A stretch of 64,000 nt of DNA from Bradyrhizobium sp. AZCC 1721. Its GTDB lineage: Bacteria > Pseudomonadota > Alphaproteobacteria > Rhizobiales > Xanthobacteraceae. Below are positions 26,339 to 34,472 of the stretch, one piece after another (position 1 is the first letter of the stretch; each line of letters starts with the position of its first letter). Location of the stretch: contig NZ_JAZHSB010000001.1 of NCBI RefSeq assembly GCF_036924715.1, positions 5,571,001-5,635,000 of the forward strand, given 5' to 3'. A program made the translations under genes and the position numbers. Below the pieces are notes generated by a model. It was not told the origin of the DNA, did no database searches, and saw only the letters and a program-made list of their open reading frames with translations.

Positions 26339-27303
26339 GCGAACCCCTGCTGCGCGTCACCGATCTGAAAAAGCACTTTCCCGTCAAGGGCGGATTCCTT
26401 TCGCGCGAGGTCGGGCGCGTGCATGCGGTGGACGGCGTGTCGTTTGCAGTCAATCGCGGCGAAACGCTCGGGTTGGTCGGCGAGTCCGGCTGCGGCAAGT
26501 CCACCACCGCGCGCTGCGTGCTGCGCCTGGTCGAACCCAGCGAAGGCGAGATCGTCTTCGATGGGCGCGACGTGCGAGGCCTTTCCGGCGGCGACCTGCG
26601 CGCCATGCGGCGCAACATGCAGATCGTCTTCCAGGACCCCTTTGCCTCGCTCAATCCGCGCATGACGGTCGGCGCGATTCTCGGCGAAGCCTTCACCATC
26701 CACGCGCTCGCTTCCTCGGCAAGCGAGCGGGATGACCGCGTGGCGAGCCTGCTCGTCAAGGTCGGGCTGAAGGCCGAGCACATGCGCCGCTACCCGCACG
26801 AATTTTCCGGCGGCCAGCGCCAGCGCATCGTGATTGCGCGCGCACTTGCGGTGGAACCCAAGTTCATCGTCTGCGACGAGCCGGTTTCCGCGCTCGACGT
26901 CTCCATTCAGGCGCAGGTGATCAATCTGTTGGAAGACCTGCAGGCCGAGCTCAAGCTCACCTATCTGTTCGTCGCCCACGATCTCTCCGTGGTCGAGCAC
27001 ATTTCCGACCGCGTCGCGGTGATGTACCTCGGCCGTATCGTCGAGTTGGCTGACGCGAGCGACCTCTACCGCAATCCCCGGCATCCCTACACGCAGGCGC
27101 TGCTTTCCGCCGTGCCGGTGCCGGACCCGAAGGTGAAGCGCAAGCGGATCCGACTGCAGGGCGACGTACCCAGCCCGATGAACCCGCCGCGCGGCTGCCA
27201 CTTCCACACCCGCTGCCCGATCGCCGAGCCGCGCTGTCGGGAAAGCGCGCCCGAACTGAAGCAAGGCAGCGACGGGCATTTCGTCGCGTGTCATCTGGCC
27301 TGA
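26335..27303 (+). CDS. Dipeptide-type ABC transporter ATPase (DppF-like)
   Basis: 322 residues; ATG 26335 overlaps the DppD-like stop (ATGAGC/TGA), and MSEPLLRVTDLKKHFPVKGG is the typical DppF/OppF N-terminus. Walker A GESGCGKST, Q-loop IVFQDPFASLNPR, signature FSGGQRQRIVIARAL, Walker B FIVCDEPVSALDVS, Cys-containing C-terminal segment GCHFHTRCPIAEPRC. It forms the ATPase heterodimer with the preceding protein and ends the importer operon; a strong hairpin lies 79 bases downstream. Confidence 0.94.
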   Translation: MSEPLLRVTDLKKHFPVKGGFLSREVGRVHAVDGVSFAVNRGETLGLVGESGCGKSTTARCVLRLVEPSEGEIVFDGRDVRGLSGGDLRAMRRNMQIVFQDPFASLNPRMTVGAILGEAFTIHALASSASERDDRVASLLVKVGLKAEHMRRYPHEFSGGQRQRIVIARALAVEPKFIVCDEPVSALDVSIQAQVINLLEDLQAELKLTYLFVAHDLSVVEHISDRVAVMYLGRIVELADASDLYRNPRHPYTQALLSAVPVPDPKVKRKRIRLQGDVPSPMNPPRGCHFHTRCPIAEPRCRESAPELKQGSDGHFVACHLA

Positions 27304-27381
27304 CAGCGGCGGCTTATTCCGCCTGGCTATCCGCCGCGTCTCATGGGGCGGCGGCACAGAATTCAATCCTTGAAAACAATA

Positions 27382-27429
27382 CGGCCCCGCCCCGGCAGCG
27401 GTCGAACCACTCGTGCCGGGGCGGGGCCG
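27382..27429. terminator. Perfect 16-bp GC hairpin between convergent genes
   Basis: cggccccgccccggca (27382-27397) and its exact reverse complement tgccggggcggggccg (27414-27429) enclose a 16-base loop. It lies between the end of the ABC importer and the end of the small minus-strand gene at 27452, so a bidirectional terminator role is likely. No T-run follows in either direction within a few bases, unlike classical intrinsic terminators. Confidence 0.6.
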
Positions 27430-27451
27430 AAATCAGATCGTGGGCGCTAGT

Positions 27452-27697
27452 CTAGCGCGTGTGGACGCCGTTTTTGCGGATCAGGTCCGAAAGCTGGGAC
27501 AAAAGCTCCCGAAGCCTGGCATTCTCCTCGATCAGCGCATGGGCTTCGTCGGCCTGTTCGTTTCGACGAAGGGCGGGCTCGTCCCCGCGCAGGGCATTCT
27601 CAAGCAGTGAAAGAGCGTCGTCGGTCGGTTCCTCAACCCAAAATGAAGGTTCAGCGCGGCGGTCTCGCTTATTAAGCTGCGGATGGTCTACTCGCAT
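27452..27697 (-). CDS. Small coiled-coil hypothetical protein (81 aa)
   Basis: Start set at ATG 27697 (GGAG eight bases upstream). The 81-residue product starts MRVDHPQLNKRDRRAEPSF and ends with a leucine-heptad helix, ALIEENARLRELLSQLSDLI, that is probably a short coiled coil. The same helix type recurs in the protein at 28952-29266 (LLLEENVRLRKLAVRLSNLL), so the two look like paralogs. No signal peptide or membrane segment. I do not recognise a function; an oligomerising or adaptor role is possible. Convergent with the DppF-like gene. Confidence 0.65.
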   Translation of the reverse strand: MRVDHPQLNKRDRRAEPSFWVEEPTDDALSLLENALRGDEPALRRNEQADEAHALIEENARLRELLSQLSDLIRKNGVHTR

Positions 27698-27891
27698 GAT
27701 TGATACTCCAATTTTAAAAAGCGGAACGTGCCCCCAGTCACCCTGTCTCGCGCGCGGAGAATGAGGTGAGTCGGCAGGCAAATTTGCGACTAAAATTGGA
27801 ATCGTGCGGAGACGACCCCGGCGCTAAAGCGGCGTGATTGCGGCAAACCGTAAGGCCCGCGCGGGGCAAACCTGCAGCCTGCGCGTGCGAT

Positions 27892-27984
27892 TTAGAGAAA
27901 CGTCGACAATTGATAGAGCGCGTAAAGAACCTCAAGCCCCATGAGAACGAGGGCTGCGATCATCAGATAATAGCCAAAATGCAT
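27892..27984 (-). CDS. Putative 30-residue single-helix membrane peptide
   Basis: Translated directly from the minus strand: ATG 27984 (MHFGYYLMIAALVLMGLEVL, then YALYQLSTFL) to TAA at 27892. About 20 uninterrupted hydrophobic residues, ideal for one membrane helix. An upstream in-frame TGA lies near residue -22 and there is no other AUG/GUG/UUG start between; the nearest Shine-Dalgarno-like GAGAGG is 19 bases from the ATG, too far for strong initiation. Reality is supported by the non-random composition and by a second peptide of similar type 220 bases away. Confidence 0.42.
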   Translation of the reverse strand: MHFGYYLMIAALVLMGLEVLYALYQLSTFL

Positions 27985-28205
27985 GCGGAATTTGAAACCA
28001 ATGCCTCTCGCGGCCCGTGCGGAATCGCGCCAGGCCGTAAATCAAACTCGATACGCGTCGGAAGGGACAAGCCTCCGGCGAACCATGCGTCGGGCAACCA
28101 GGAGCAAAAAGGCCTCCGCCGCCGCGGAAGTGACGCCTTTGCCTCTGCCTTGGTCGCGAGCCTCTTCTTGACCGGAGGTCTCTAGTTCGACGCCAGCTCG
28201 CCTGT

Positions 28206-28304
28206 TCACACACCGTGGAAAATCTTGATTCCCCACAGCACGATGACGATGGCCAATACCAGCGTGGCCGCCGTCAGTACACTTTCTAAGGAAGCGACTC
28301 TCAT
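28206..28304 (-). CDS. Putative 32-residue single-helix membrane peptide
   Basis: Translated directly from the minus strand: ATG 28304 to TGA 28206, sequence MRVASLESVLTAATLVLAIV followed by IVLWGIKIFHGV. GGAG precedes the ATG at good spacing (cggagagttagtATG). Residues 9-26 form one clear transmembrane helix with a positively charged C-terminal side (K27, H30). Such short membrane proteins often regulate larger membrane complexes, but no partner is evident: the neighbours are other tiny genes. Confidence 0.6.
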   Translation of the reverse strand: MRVASLESVLTAATLVLAIVIVLWGIKIFHGV

Positions 28305-28522
28305 ACTAACTCTCCGCTTCCCAGCCCCGCTAACGGTCTAGGCGATTCGTTGATTCGACCGCAATCGCGCGATCACAATGGCTTGAACGTTGCTCGGCGG
28401 TTGTGTTTTAGAGGTCACACATCTGGCGTATGGCGGCGCGTTTCTCCGCCGCGATGACGCAGCCACGCGCCTGCGGAAGCGGAAAATGCCCGCCTCTTGC
28501 GACGGTTTCTCGATTGAAGGGT

Positions 28523-28723
28523 TTATTCGGGCCGGCTTGCCGGAACGTAGGAGCCCGCCGGAACCGGCGCGCTTCGCCGCTGTTCGGCGAGCGCCGCCAA
28601 GCGATCGTATTCTTCCGCTACCTTGAGCAGGCGCCCCTGATCCTTGACGGCAACCGCAGCTAGCTCCCTCGTCCGTTCCGCGCGCTTGCGCCAGTGCTCC
28701 GCATTGGTCAGGAAATCCGTCAT
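28523..28723 (-). CDS. Small helical hypothetical protein (66 aa)
   Basis: Start at ATG 28723, preceded by AGGGG; the longer frame to 28792 lacks a ribosome site. Sequence begins MTDFLTNAEHWRKRAERTRE and continues through KDQGRLLKVAEEYDRLAALAEQ, a charged amphipathic two-helix pattern. Short proteins with the AEHWRKRAEE...M/LLKVAEEYDRLA pattern are frequent in Bradyrhizobium in my recollection, and none has a function known to me. The C-terminal tail (PVPAGSYVPASRPE) looks disordered. Confidence 0.68.
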   Translation of the reverse strand: MTDFLTNAEHWRKRAERTRELAAVAVKDQGRLLKVAEEYDRLAALAEQRRSAPVPAGSYVPASRPE

Positions 28724-28951
28724 CGGTACGCCCCTAAGGTGGTTTGCTCCCCAGCCCACCCCGAGACGCCAGAAAGGCCGGCGGTACGTCAAAAATTGGG
28801 CCTAATCCGATCTGCCGTGTGACTCGAACGACGCATGAACTATCTGGCGAGCCTTTTCGCCGTTGCCTTTCCGACGCAAATTTGCCCCGGACTCAATGGA
28901 AAGTTGGTCGCTGAAAAGGCGACTGTGCCACCTTGTGATCAGGAAATTGTC

Positions 28952-29266
28952 ATGAGTACCGAACATTCACCGCGTGCCAGACAGGCCGGCGTCGATGCAT
29001 TTCGGGACGCCGGACATCGCGACAACGTCGTGCCGCTGCGTCAGGGCAAGTACGAGCTTCAAGCGCGCGACGCGCCGCTTCGAGGCGACGCCCTGCTTGC
29101 CGCGCTATCGCCCCTGCTCGACGAAGCCGACGGACTTCGCAGAGATGGCGCGCGGCAGCAGGAAAACGGCGATCTCGGGCTGCTGCTCGAGGAGAATGTC
29201 CGGCTGCGAAAGCTTGCGGTCAGGCTGTCGAATCTCCTTGGCGACCTTCCCGAACAAGGCAAGTGA
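28952..29266 (+). CDS. Small coiled-coil hypothetical protein (104 aa)
   Basis: Start at ATG 28952 (AGGA eight bases upstream) with MSTEHSPRARQAGVDAFRDA; the frame is also open upstream. The C-terminal helix LLLEENVRLRKLAVRLSNLL matches the C-terminal helix of the protein at 27452-27697 in spacing of Glu-Glu-Asn, Arg-Leu-Arg and Leu-Ser residues, so the two are probably distant paralogs. The middle is charged, without membrane segment. No function recognised. Confidence 0.62.
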   Translation: MSTEHSPRARQAGVDAFRDAGHRDNVVPLRQGKYELQARDAPLRGDALLAALSPLLDEADGLRRDGARQQENGDLGLLLEENVRLRKLAVRLSNLLGDLPEQGK

Positions 29267-29287
29267 GATCGGCCTTGCCGCCGCTCG

Positions 29288-30069
29288 TCACGCATACGTC
29301 GCCGTAACGCTCCCGAACGGGCCGAAATCCGCGACATAGGTCTCACCGGGCTTCGGCCGCAACATGCCTGTCAGCGTTCCCGTGCTGACGGTCTGTCCCG
29401 CCTTCATTCCGATGCCGGTGCGCGAGAGCTCGTTGGCGAGCCAGGTGAGCGGCACCATGGGATGGTCGAGCGCCTCCCCCGCCGTGCCCTTTCGGCGCAG
29501 CATGCCGTTGCAGGTCAACGACACTTCCTGCCCGGCGATGTCGCGCGTCTTCCAATCGGGGATCGCGGCGCCGCAGACGATGATGCCGCTTCCCGCGCCA
29601 TCGGCGAGGATCGCGGGCAGCGGCGGAAACGCGGCGTCGTGGACGAAGCGGCATTCGGCGAGTTCGATTCCCGTATGCAGCGACACGACCGCTCGGTGAC
29701 CTCAGCCAGCGTGTAGGACTTTTCGCGCGGCGGCAGATCGACGCCCAAGCGCGCCTGATACTCGACTTCGGGAATCGGGCTGCAGAGTTTGGCGTGCTCG
29801 ACACTGGCCGGCGATTCCATGATCGGTGCGAACACGCGGCCATAGATCGGCGAGTCCGTGCGAAGCTGACGCTGCAGCCCCTCCTTCATGCCGGCGATCT
29901 TCCAGCCGACGACCTCCCAGCCCAGTTCTTCCGCGACCATGCCGGCGACGCGATAGGCTGTCGCCTTGTCGGGCGGCACCAGCCGTTGATCGAGGCCGCT
30001 CTGCGGTCGTCGTTCACGGCGCAGCGTCGCGAGCAGGCGGGCGAGTTCACGTTGGTGAGCGATGTCCAT
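29288..30069 (-). pseudogene. 2-keto-4-pentenoate hydratase/FAH-family gene with a frameshift
   Basis: Two frames together make one hydratase-like protein. From ATG 30069 the first frame gives MDIAHQRELARLLATLRRER through SPIPEVEYQARLGVDLPP to TLAEVTE. The protein then continues in another frame as VVSLHTGIELAECRF ... MLRRKGTAGEALDHPMVPLTWLANEL ... TGMLRPKPGETYVADFGPFGSV to the TGA at 29288. The break is at about 29690-29695: one extra G (reading GAG GCG GTC GTG) would restore the expected EAVVSLH. Single-base loss makes either a recent pseudogene or a sequencing error. Members hydrate 2-hydroxydienoates in aromatic meta-cleavage. It starts three bases after the acyl-CoA dehydrogenase stop, in one operon. 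Confidence 0.8.
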
Positions 30070-30072
30070 GAC

Positions 30073-31824
30073 CTATCCCTGCACCAGCGCGGCAGCCTCG
30101 CGCAGCGAGACCGGCGCATCGCCGAGCAGCAAATCGATCGCTGCGTTCTCCCAATGCTGCGCCTGCAGATTGGTCGACGAATGTTCGGCCAAGCGATGCT
30201 CGAGCACAAAACGCGAAAGCAGCAGGCGGCGTGCGTCGCCGCCGTCGTTGCCGAGGCGCGTACCTTGGGACGCCAATAGCGCGGCCGTCGTGGCGTGGTA
30301 GAGCTTTCCGGCGGCGATCCTGCAAAAACGCTCGTTCTCGGGATCCGCCCCAACCTCTTCCGCAAACCGCATCGCATCCGTCAGCGCGCCGGAAAGGCGC
30401 GTCCGAAACTGACCCGGCATCCCGGCCGTGTCGTCCAACCGGTGGCCGAGATCGTCGCGCAACGCTTCGTGGCCCCGCGCCTTTCCGACCGCGCGCTGGA
30501 CCGCATCGAGCGCGTTGATGTTGCTGGTGCCCTCCCACAACAGGCCGAGGTGGGCATCGCGAACCAGCCGCGCGTTCGGCCAGTCCTCGATGTAGCCATT
30601 GCCGCCACGGGCCTCCATCGCACCCGTGGCGACCGTGACGTTGTCCCGGCACGCCCGGTATTTTGCGATCGGCGTCAGCAGCCGCAGCACCCTGTCGGGC
30701 GCGGTTGCCGCGTACAGTAGCGCCGACAGCGCCTGCTCGGTCGGGACCATCAGCTTGAGCAACTGCCGGCGCATCAGCGGATGGTCGATCACCGCGCGCC
30801 CGAACGCGCTGCGATGCCGGGCAGCGATCATCGCCTCATTGAGGCATCGCCGCATCATGCCGGCCGCGCGCGCAAGGTGCGACACCCGGCTCGAATTCAC
30901 CATCACAAGCATGTGCTTGAGGCCCTGATCGAGCTCGCCGAGCTGGTACGCTGTGGCGCCCTCGAACACGATCTCGCCGCTTGCCATGGTGCGGCTGCCG
31001 AGCTTGTCCTTCAACCGCAGGATCCGGTACGAATTCCGCCGTCCATCGGGAAGCACTTTTGGCATCAGGAACAGGCCGAGCCCGCGGCCGCCGGCCACCG
31101 CGCCCTCGGGCCGGGCCAGCAACACGGCCAGTTCAGCGTCGACGTTCGAGCAGAACCACTTTTCACCCCACAGCTTCCAATCCTGGCCATCGCTGACAGC
31201 AGCGAGTTCGCCGGCGCCCACATCGGAGCCGCCGGTTTTCTCGGTCATGAACTGCGCGCACTTGAGCAGCGCGGCAGGATCCTGACTCCACATCCGTTCG
31301 AGATATCGCTGGCGCAGCTCATCCGTGCCGAAACGGCGCACCAGCTCCGAAGAACTGTCGGTGAGGTTGACCGGGCAAAGCAGGCCGAACTCGGCTTGCG
31401 CAAACAAATAATGGAATACGTATTTTGCGATCGGCGGCATCGGCGATGGCCAACCCAAGACGCCACCGCGATTGCACATCGCGTGCATGCCGAATTTTTC
31501 GAACGCGATGCTTTCCATCTCGCGATACGCCGGGTGATACTCGACCCACTCCTCGTCGCGGCCATAGCCGTCGCGCGGGTGCAGCACCGGCTGATGGCGC
31601 TCGGCCTTATCAGACAGGTCATGCAGCCGGCCTCCGGCGAGTTCGCCGAGTTCCGAAAGGTGCGGCGCGAGATGCGCCAGCAGTGATGCCTCCATGTAAT
31701 GGGGCAAGAGGTCGCGCAGGCTTTGGTCGAGCGAATAATAGTTCAGCCCGCGACAGGTCGGCGCCAGTGCTCTGGAGCGCCGGGCTGCCGCCTCGCGGCC
31801 GGTCAGATCGACATGAATGGTCAT
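30073..31824 (-). CDS. AidB-like acyl-CoA dehydrogenase
   Basis: 583 residues from ATG 31824, where GGGAG lies six bases upstream; an in-frame ATG two codons earlier overlaps that site. Acyl-CoA dehydrogenase fold with the N-terminal extension of the AidB subfamily: FMTEKTGGSDVGAGELAAV (substrate/FAD region, about 205-225), LKDKLGSRTMASGEIVFEGATAY, ARHRSAFGRAVIDHPLMRRQL, and GAMEARGGNGYIEDWPNARLVRDAHLGLLWEGTSNINALD, which carries the likely catalytic Glu. AidB-type enzymes include DNA-damage-associated flavoproteins and true acyl-CoA dehydrogenases. Coupling to a hydratase gene and the divergent LysR regulator favour catabolism. Cytoplasmic. Confidence 0.9.
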   Translation of the reverse strand: MTIHVDLTGREAAARRSRALAPTCRGLNYYSLDQSLRDLLPHYMEASLLAHLAPHLSELGELAGGRLHDLSDKAERHQPVLHPRDGYGRDEEWVEYHPAYREMESIAFEKFGMHAMCNRGGVLGWPSPMPPIAKYVFHYLFAQAEFGLLCPVNLTDSSSELVRRFGTDELRQRYLERMWSQDPAALLKCAQFMTEKTGGSDVGAGELAAVSDGQDWKLWGEKWFCSNVDAELAVLLARPEGAVAGGRGLGLFLMPKVLPDGRRNSYRILRLKDKLGSRTMASGEIVFEGATAYQLGELDQGLKHMLVMVNSSRVSHLARAAGMMRRCLNEAMIAARHRSAFGRAVIDHPLMRRQLLKLMVPTEQALSALLYAATAPDRVLRLLTPIAKYRACRDNVTVATGAMEARGGNGYIEDWPNARLVRDAHLGLLWEGTSNINALDAVQRAVGKARGHEALRDDLGHRLDDTAGMPGQFRTRLSGALTDAMRFAEEVGADPENERFCRIAAGKLYHATTAALLASQGTRLGNDGGDARRLLLSRFVLEHRLAEHSSTNLQAQHWENAAIDLLLGDAPVSLREAAALVQG

Positions 31825-32005
31825 GGGCATCTCCCTCGGCTCCGCCCGCCCGGGCCGCACCGGCCTGGACGAAACTTGCGGAAAATATCGGCGTATGAGC
31901 CGGGGAGCGTCCGTGCAAACGACTTCTTGGGTCGGGGGCTTGAGCCAGACTCAACGCTGCGGTTCCCCCGTTTGCCGGCCGTTCCTTTTGAACTAAGCTC
32001 CCGCG

Positions 32006-32944
32006 ATGGCATCACGACGACTTCCTCCCTTGCATGCGGTGCGGGCGTTCGAGGCCGCTGCACGGCATTTGTCGATCACCCGGGCCGCCGACGAACTGAA
32101 CGTGACCGTCGGCGCCGTGAGCCGGCACGTGCGCGCCCTGGAAGCGCGAATGGGGACCGCGCTCTTTCTGCGCGGCTCGCGCGGTCTGGTTCTCACCTCC
32201 GCAGGCAAGACCTTCGCCGATTCCGCCCGCGAAGCATTGGACCGGATCGCAGATGCCGCCGACGGGCTGCGGTTGCGGCGTTTCAGGCGGCTTTCGGTCG
32301 GGGTCTACGGCTTCTTCGTCTCGCGCTTCCTGCTGCCGATCTGGCCCACGCTTAATGCGGCCTATCCCGATCTGGAGGTCGACCTGCACACGAGCTCCAA
32401 TCCGCTCGACCTTCTCGCCAGCCGTTACGATGCGGTGATCGCCGTCTCGGACGGACAGCCTCGCGCCGGGCTCGTCACCCATCCATTGATGCCGATTGCG
32501 ACCGTGCCGGTCTGCGCGCCGCAATTCATGACGAGCGGCGCCGTGGATTTCGCAACCGTTCCTCTCCTGCATGCGCGGCCGCGCCCGGACGATTGGCGGC
32601 GGTGGCTCGATCACGCGCAATTCGTCGACGTGCCCGTGCAGGGCGGCAGCAGCTTCGAAAGCCTCGGCCTGACCATTGAAGCCGCCGCCGCCGGCATGGG
32701 CGTCGCCATCGCCATCGACGGCCTTCTCGCGCCCGACCTCGCACGCGGCAATCTCGTCAAGGCCCATCCAACCGTTCGCCCGACGCGCCGGCAGTTCGTG
32801 CTCGAATACGAGCAGCGTATGGCTGACGATCCCGCCCTGACGGCCTTCGTCGCCTGGCTGAACAATGCGCGTGGCCAGCAAGCGCCGAAGAAGCCCGCCG
32901 CGAAGAAGACTGCGATGAAGGCAGGTTCAGAATACGCGCGTTGA
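32006..32944 (+). CDS. LysR-family transcriptional regulator (GcvA-like)
   Basis: 312 residues. N-terminal winged HTH: LPPLHAVRAFEAAARHLSITRAADELNVTVGAVSRHVRALEARMGTALF, very close in style to GcvA-type LysR proteins. The co-inducer domain follows (LSVGVYGFFVSRFLLPIWPTLNAAYPDLEVDL). A Lys/Ala-rich tail (KKPAAKKTAMKAG) extends the C-terminus beyond the usual end. It diverges from the acyl-CoA dehydrogenase/hydratase unit across a 181-base gap and probably regulates it. The effector is unknown; no strong ribosome site precedes the ATG. Confidence 0.9.
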   Translation: MASRRLPPLHAVRAFEAAARHLSITRAADELNVTVGAVSRHVRALEARMGTALFLRGSRGLVLTSAGKTFADSAREALDRIADAADGLRLRRFRRLSVGVYGFFVSRFLLPIWPTLNAAYPDLEVDLHTSSNPLDLLASRYDAVIAVSDGQPRAGLVTHPLMPIATVPVCAPQFMTSGAVDFATVPLLHARPRPDDWRRWLDHAQFVDVPVQGGSSFESLGLTIEAAAAGMGVAIAIDGLLAPDLARGNLVKAHPTVRPTRRQFVLEYEQRMADDPALTAFVAWLNNARGQQAPKKPAAKKTAMKAGSEYAR

Positions 32945-33033
32945 GCTTCACTCAAGGCGCGTTCAAAACGGCTCGAATATTTCGGCTTTGCGGATGAGGC
33001 GTAGACGGGTAGCGAACGCGCGGCACCCTTGCA

Positions 33034-33480
33034 TCAAGTATCATGGCTCACTGCGATCCGCCGTTCCGGCCGCCGGATATTTTCACGCTCGCCGTATGAA
33101 CCGAACTCGCGCAAGATCTTGTCTCTGTCCTCGGACGAGATGACCGATCTGGGCACCGACCGGCTGGCCTTTTTCTCGAGCAAAGCGTGCCGAAAGCCAA
33201 ATCGGCAGATCACGCTATCCAGACTCTCATCGTTGCGCCGAAGGCGGCGGCCATGAAAATCCATCCACTTCTCGATCCGCTGCAAACTCAGGCGTCCGAG
33301 GCCAGGCTGCCCAAGGAGTTCGCCCCTGGTATGGAGCGACGCAATCTCGAGAAGGTAGTTGATGCGCGTGGATGGTTCCTTGCTGACGAGCCCCGCGTGG
33401 TGACTGCGAACCAGTATGGTTGCAATTCGCTCCGGCAGATAGCTATCGATATGCTGCTCGAGAGGGACGGATTTTATCAT
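33034..33480 (-). CDS. Hypothetical protein with RNA-polymerase alpha-CTD-like helix-hairpin-helix region
   Basis: 148 residues from ATG 33480 (GGAA six bases upstream; GTG 33492 also in frame). Residues about 38-75 read STRINYLLEIASLHTRGELL then GQPGLGRLSLQRIEKWMDFH. This follows the alpha-CTD consensus (S-x-R-x-x-N-x-L..., T-x-x-E-L-L-x-x-P-N-L-G-x-x-S-L-x-x-I) with Asn-Leu-Gly replaced by Gly-Leu-Gly. The rest is basic, without a known domain. Such orphan alpha-CTD-like domains may bind DNA or transcription factors. It is the left border of the siderophore locus, divergent from the PPTase gene, so a regulatory role there is possible but unproven. Confidence 0.6.
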   Translation of the reverse strand: MIKSVPLEQHIDSYLPERIATILVRSHHAGLVSKEPSTRINYLLEIASLHTRGELLGQPGLGRLSLQRIEKWMDFHGRRLRRNDESLDSVICRFGFRHALLEKKASRSVPRSVISSEDRDKILREFGSYGERENIRRPERRIAVSHDT

Positions 33481-33658
33481 GACCGGTTCCACGTTGAATA
33501 TCTGCCGATGCGATTGAGAATGAATCTATCAGTACCGCAAGCGCACGCGATCTCGGCTTGTCTCAGTTAGATGGATTCTAAGTCAGATCACCTCGACACA
33601 GGCCTGTATACACCCGGGGGTTGCAGACGGTTGCACATTGGTCGATAAGCCCGTGGAC

Positions 33659-34468
33659 ATGGCCAACTCCCTGAAGGCTCGACAAGGACCCTTTGCCGCA
33701 TCGCTTTCAATGGCGCATGCAAGCGTCTCACTCGCGTGGTCGATCGCCGTGAAATGCGCGACTCCGCAGGATCAATTGCGGGTGCGATGCTTGGGCGATG
33801 CGGATATCACGAGGCCGGTCGGGCCGTTGGAACCGGAAGAAATTCTTTTCTGGCTGGCAGCGATACCTCCATCGCAGGAGATCGCTGCCGGCGAACCCGG
33901 CATGCTCAGCGTCGAGCGAGCTGCGAAGGTGCTCGATGCCGATGAGACCGATCGCATGGGGCGATTTCTGCACATTGAAGATCGAATGAGCTATCTGGCT
34001 GCGCATGCGGGCGTTCGCCTCATGCTTGGCAGGCTTGTCGGTCAACCGGCCGAAGCGCTGCGGTTTCAACCATCGGAGCATGGCAAGCCCATGCTCGTTG
34101 CTGGCCCAGTGGAGATCGACTTCAGCCTGAGCCACGCGAGAGGCTCTGTCGCCGTTGCAGCGGCCCGCATGCCGATCGGCGTCGATATCGAACCGCTGCG
34201 GGAAATCGCCGATATGGATCCGGTCGCCGAAATCGTCCTGGCGGCCGAAGAGCGAAAGATTCTTCGGAACGCTCCCGCGGCGCTTCGGTCCCGGCTCTTT
34301 CTTCGCTACTGGACCCTCAAGGAAGCCTTGCTGAAGGCGGCCGCCCTCGGATTCACGATAGCTCCGAACACCGTGATCGTCGACGCGGGCCCGTCACCTG
34401 CCGTGCTGTCGGTGCCGGCCGCGCTTGGATCAGCCGCGCAGTGGCGGCTCATCGCGCCCGCCATCTGA
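33659..34468 (+). CDS. 4'-phosphopantetheinyl transferase, Sfp type
   Basis: Start uncertain: ATG 33659 is used, TTG 33638 and ATG 33710 are possible. The first 60 or so residues precede the usual Sfp start (PLEPEEILFWLA). Sfp motifs: RFQPSEHGKPML, DFSLSHARGSVAVAA (P1-P2 region), IGVDIEPL with the Mg-binding Asp/Glu pair, and FLRYWTLKEALLKAAALGF (W/F-KEA-x-x-K core). The enzyme moves phosphopantetheine from CoA onto the carrier-domain serines of NRPS proteins, here very likely the five carrier domains at 46-62 kb. It converges on the N-hydroxylase gene, with stops only four bases apart. Confidence 0.92.
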   Translation: MANSLKARQGPFAASLSMAHASVSLAWSIAVKCATPQDQLRVRCLGDADITRPVGPLEPEEILFWLAAIPPSQEIAAGEPGMLSVERAAKVLDADETDRMGRFLHIEDRMSYLAAHAGVRLMLGRLVGQPAEALRFQPSEHGKPMLVAGPVEIDFSLSHARGSVAVAAARMPIGVDIEPLREIADMDPVAEIVLAAEERKILRNAPAALRSRLFLRYWTLKEALLKAAALGFTIAPNTVIVDAGPSPAVLSVPAALGSAAQWRLIAPAI

Positions 34469-34472
34469 CACC

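Noticed and set aside
33187..33570. 127-residue plus-strand frame opposite the alpha-CTD-like gene
   Set aside because: No ribosome site or domain; the minus-strand frame has a recognisable helix-hairpin-helix pattern and GGAA-ATG start.
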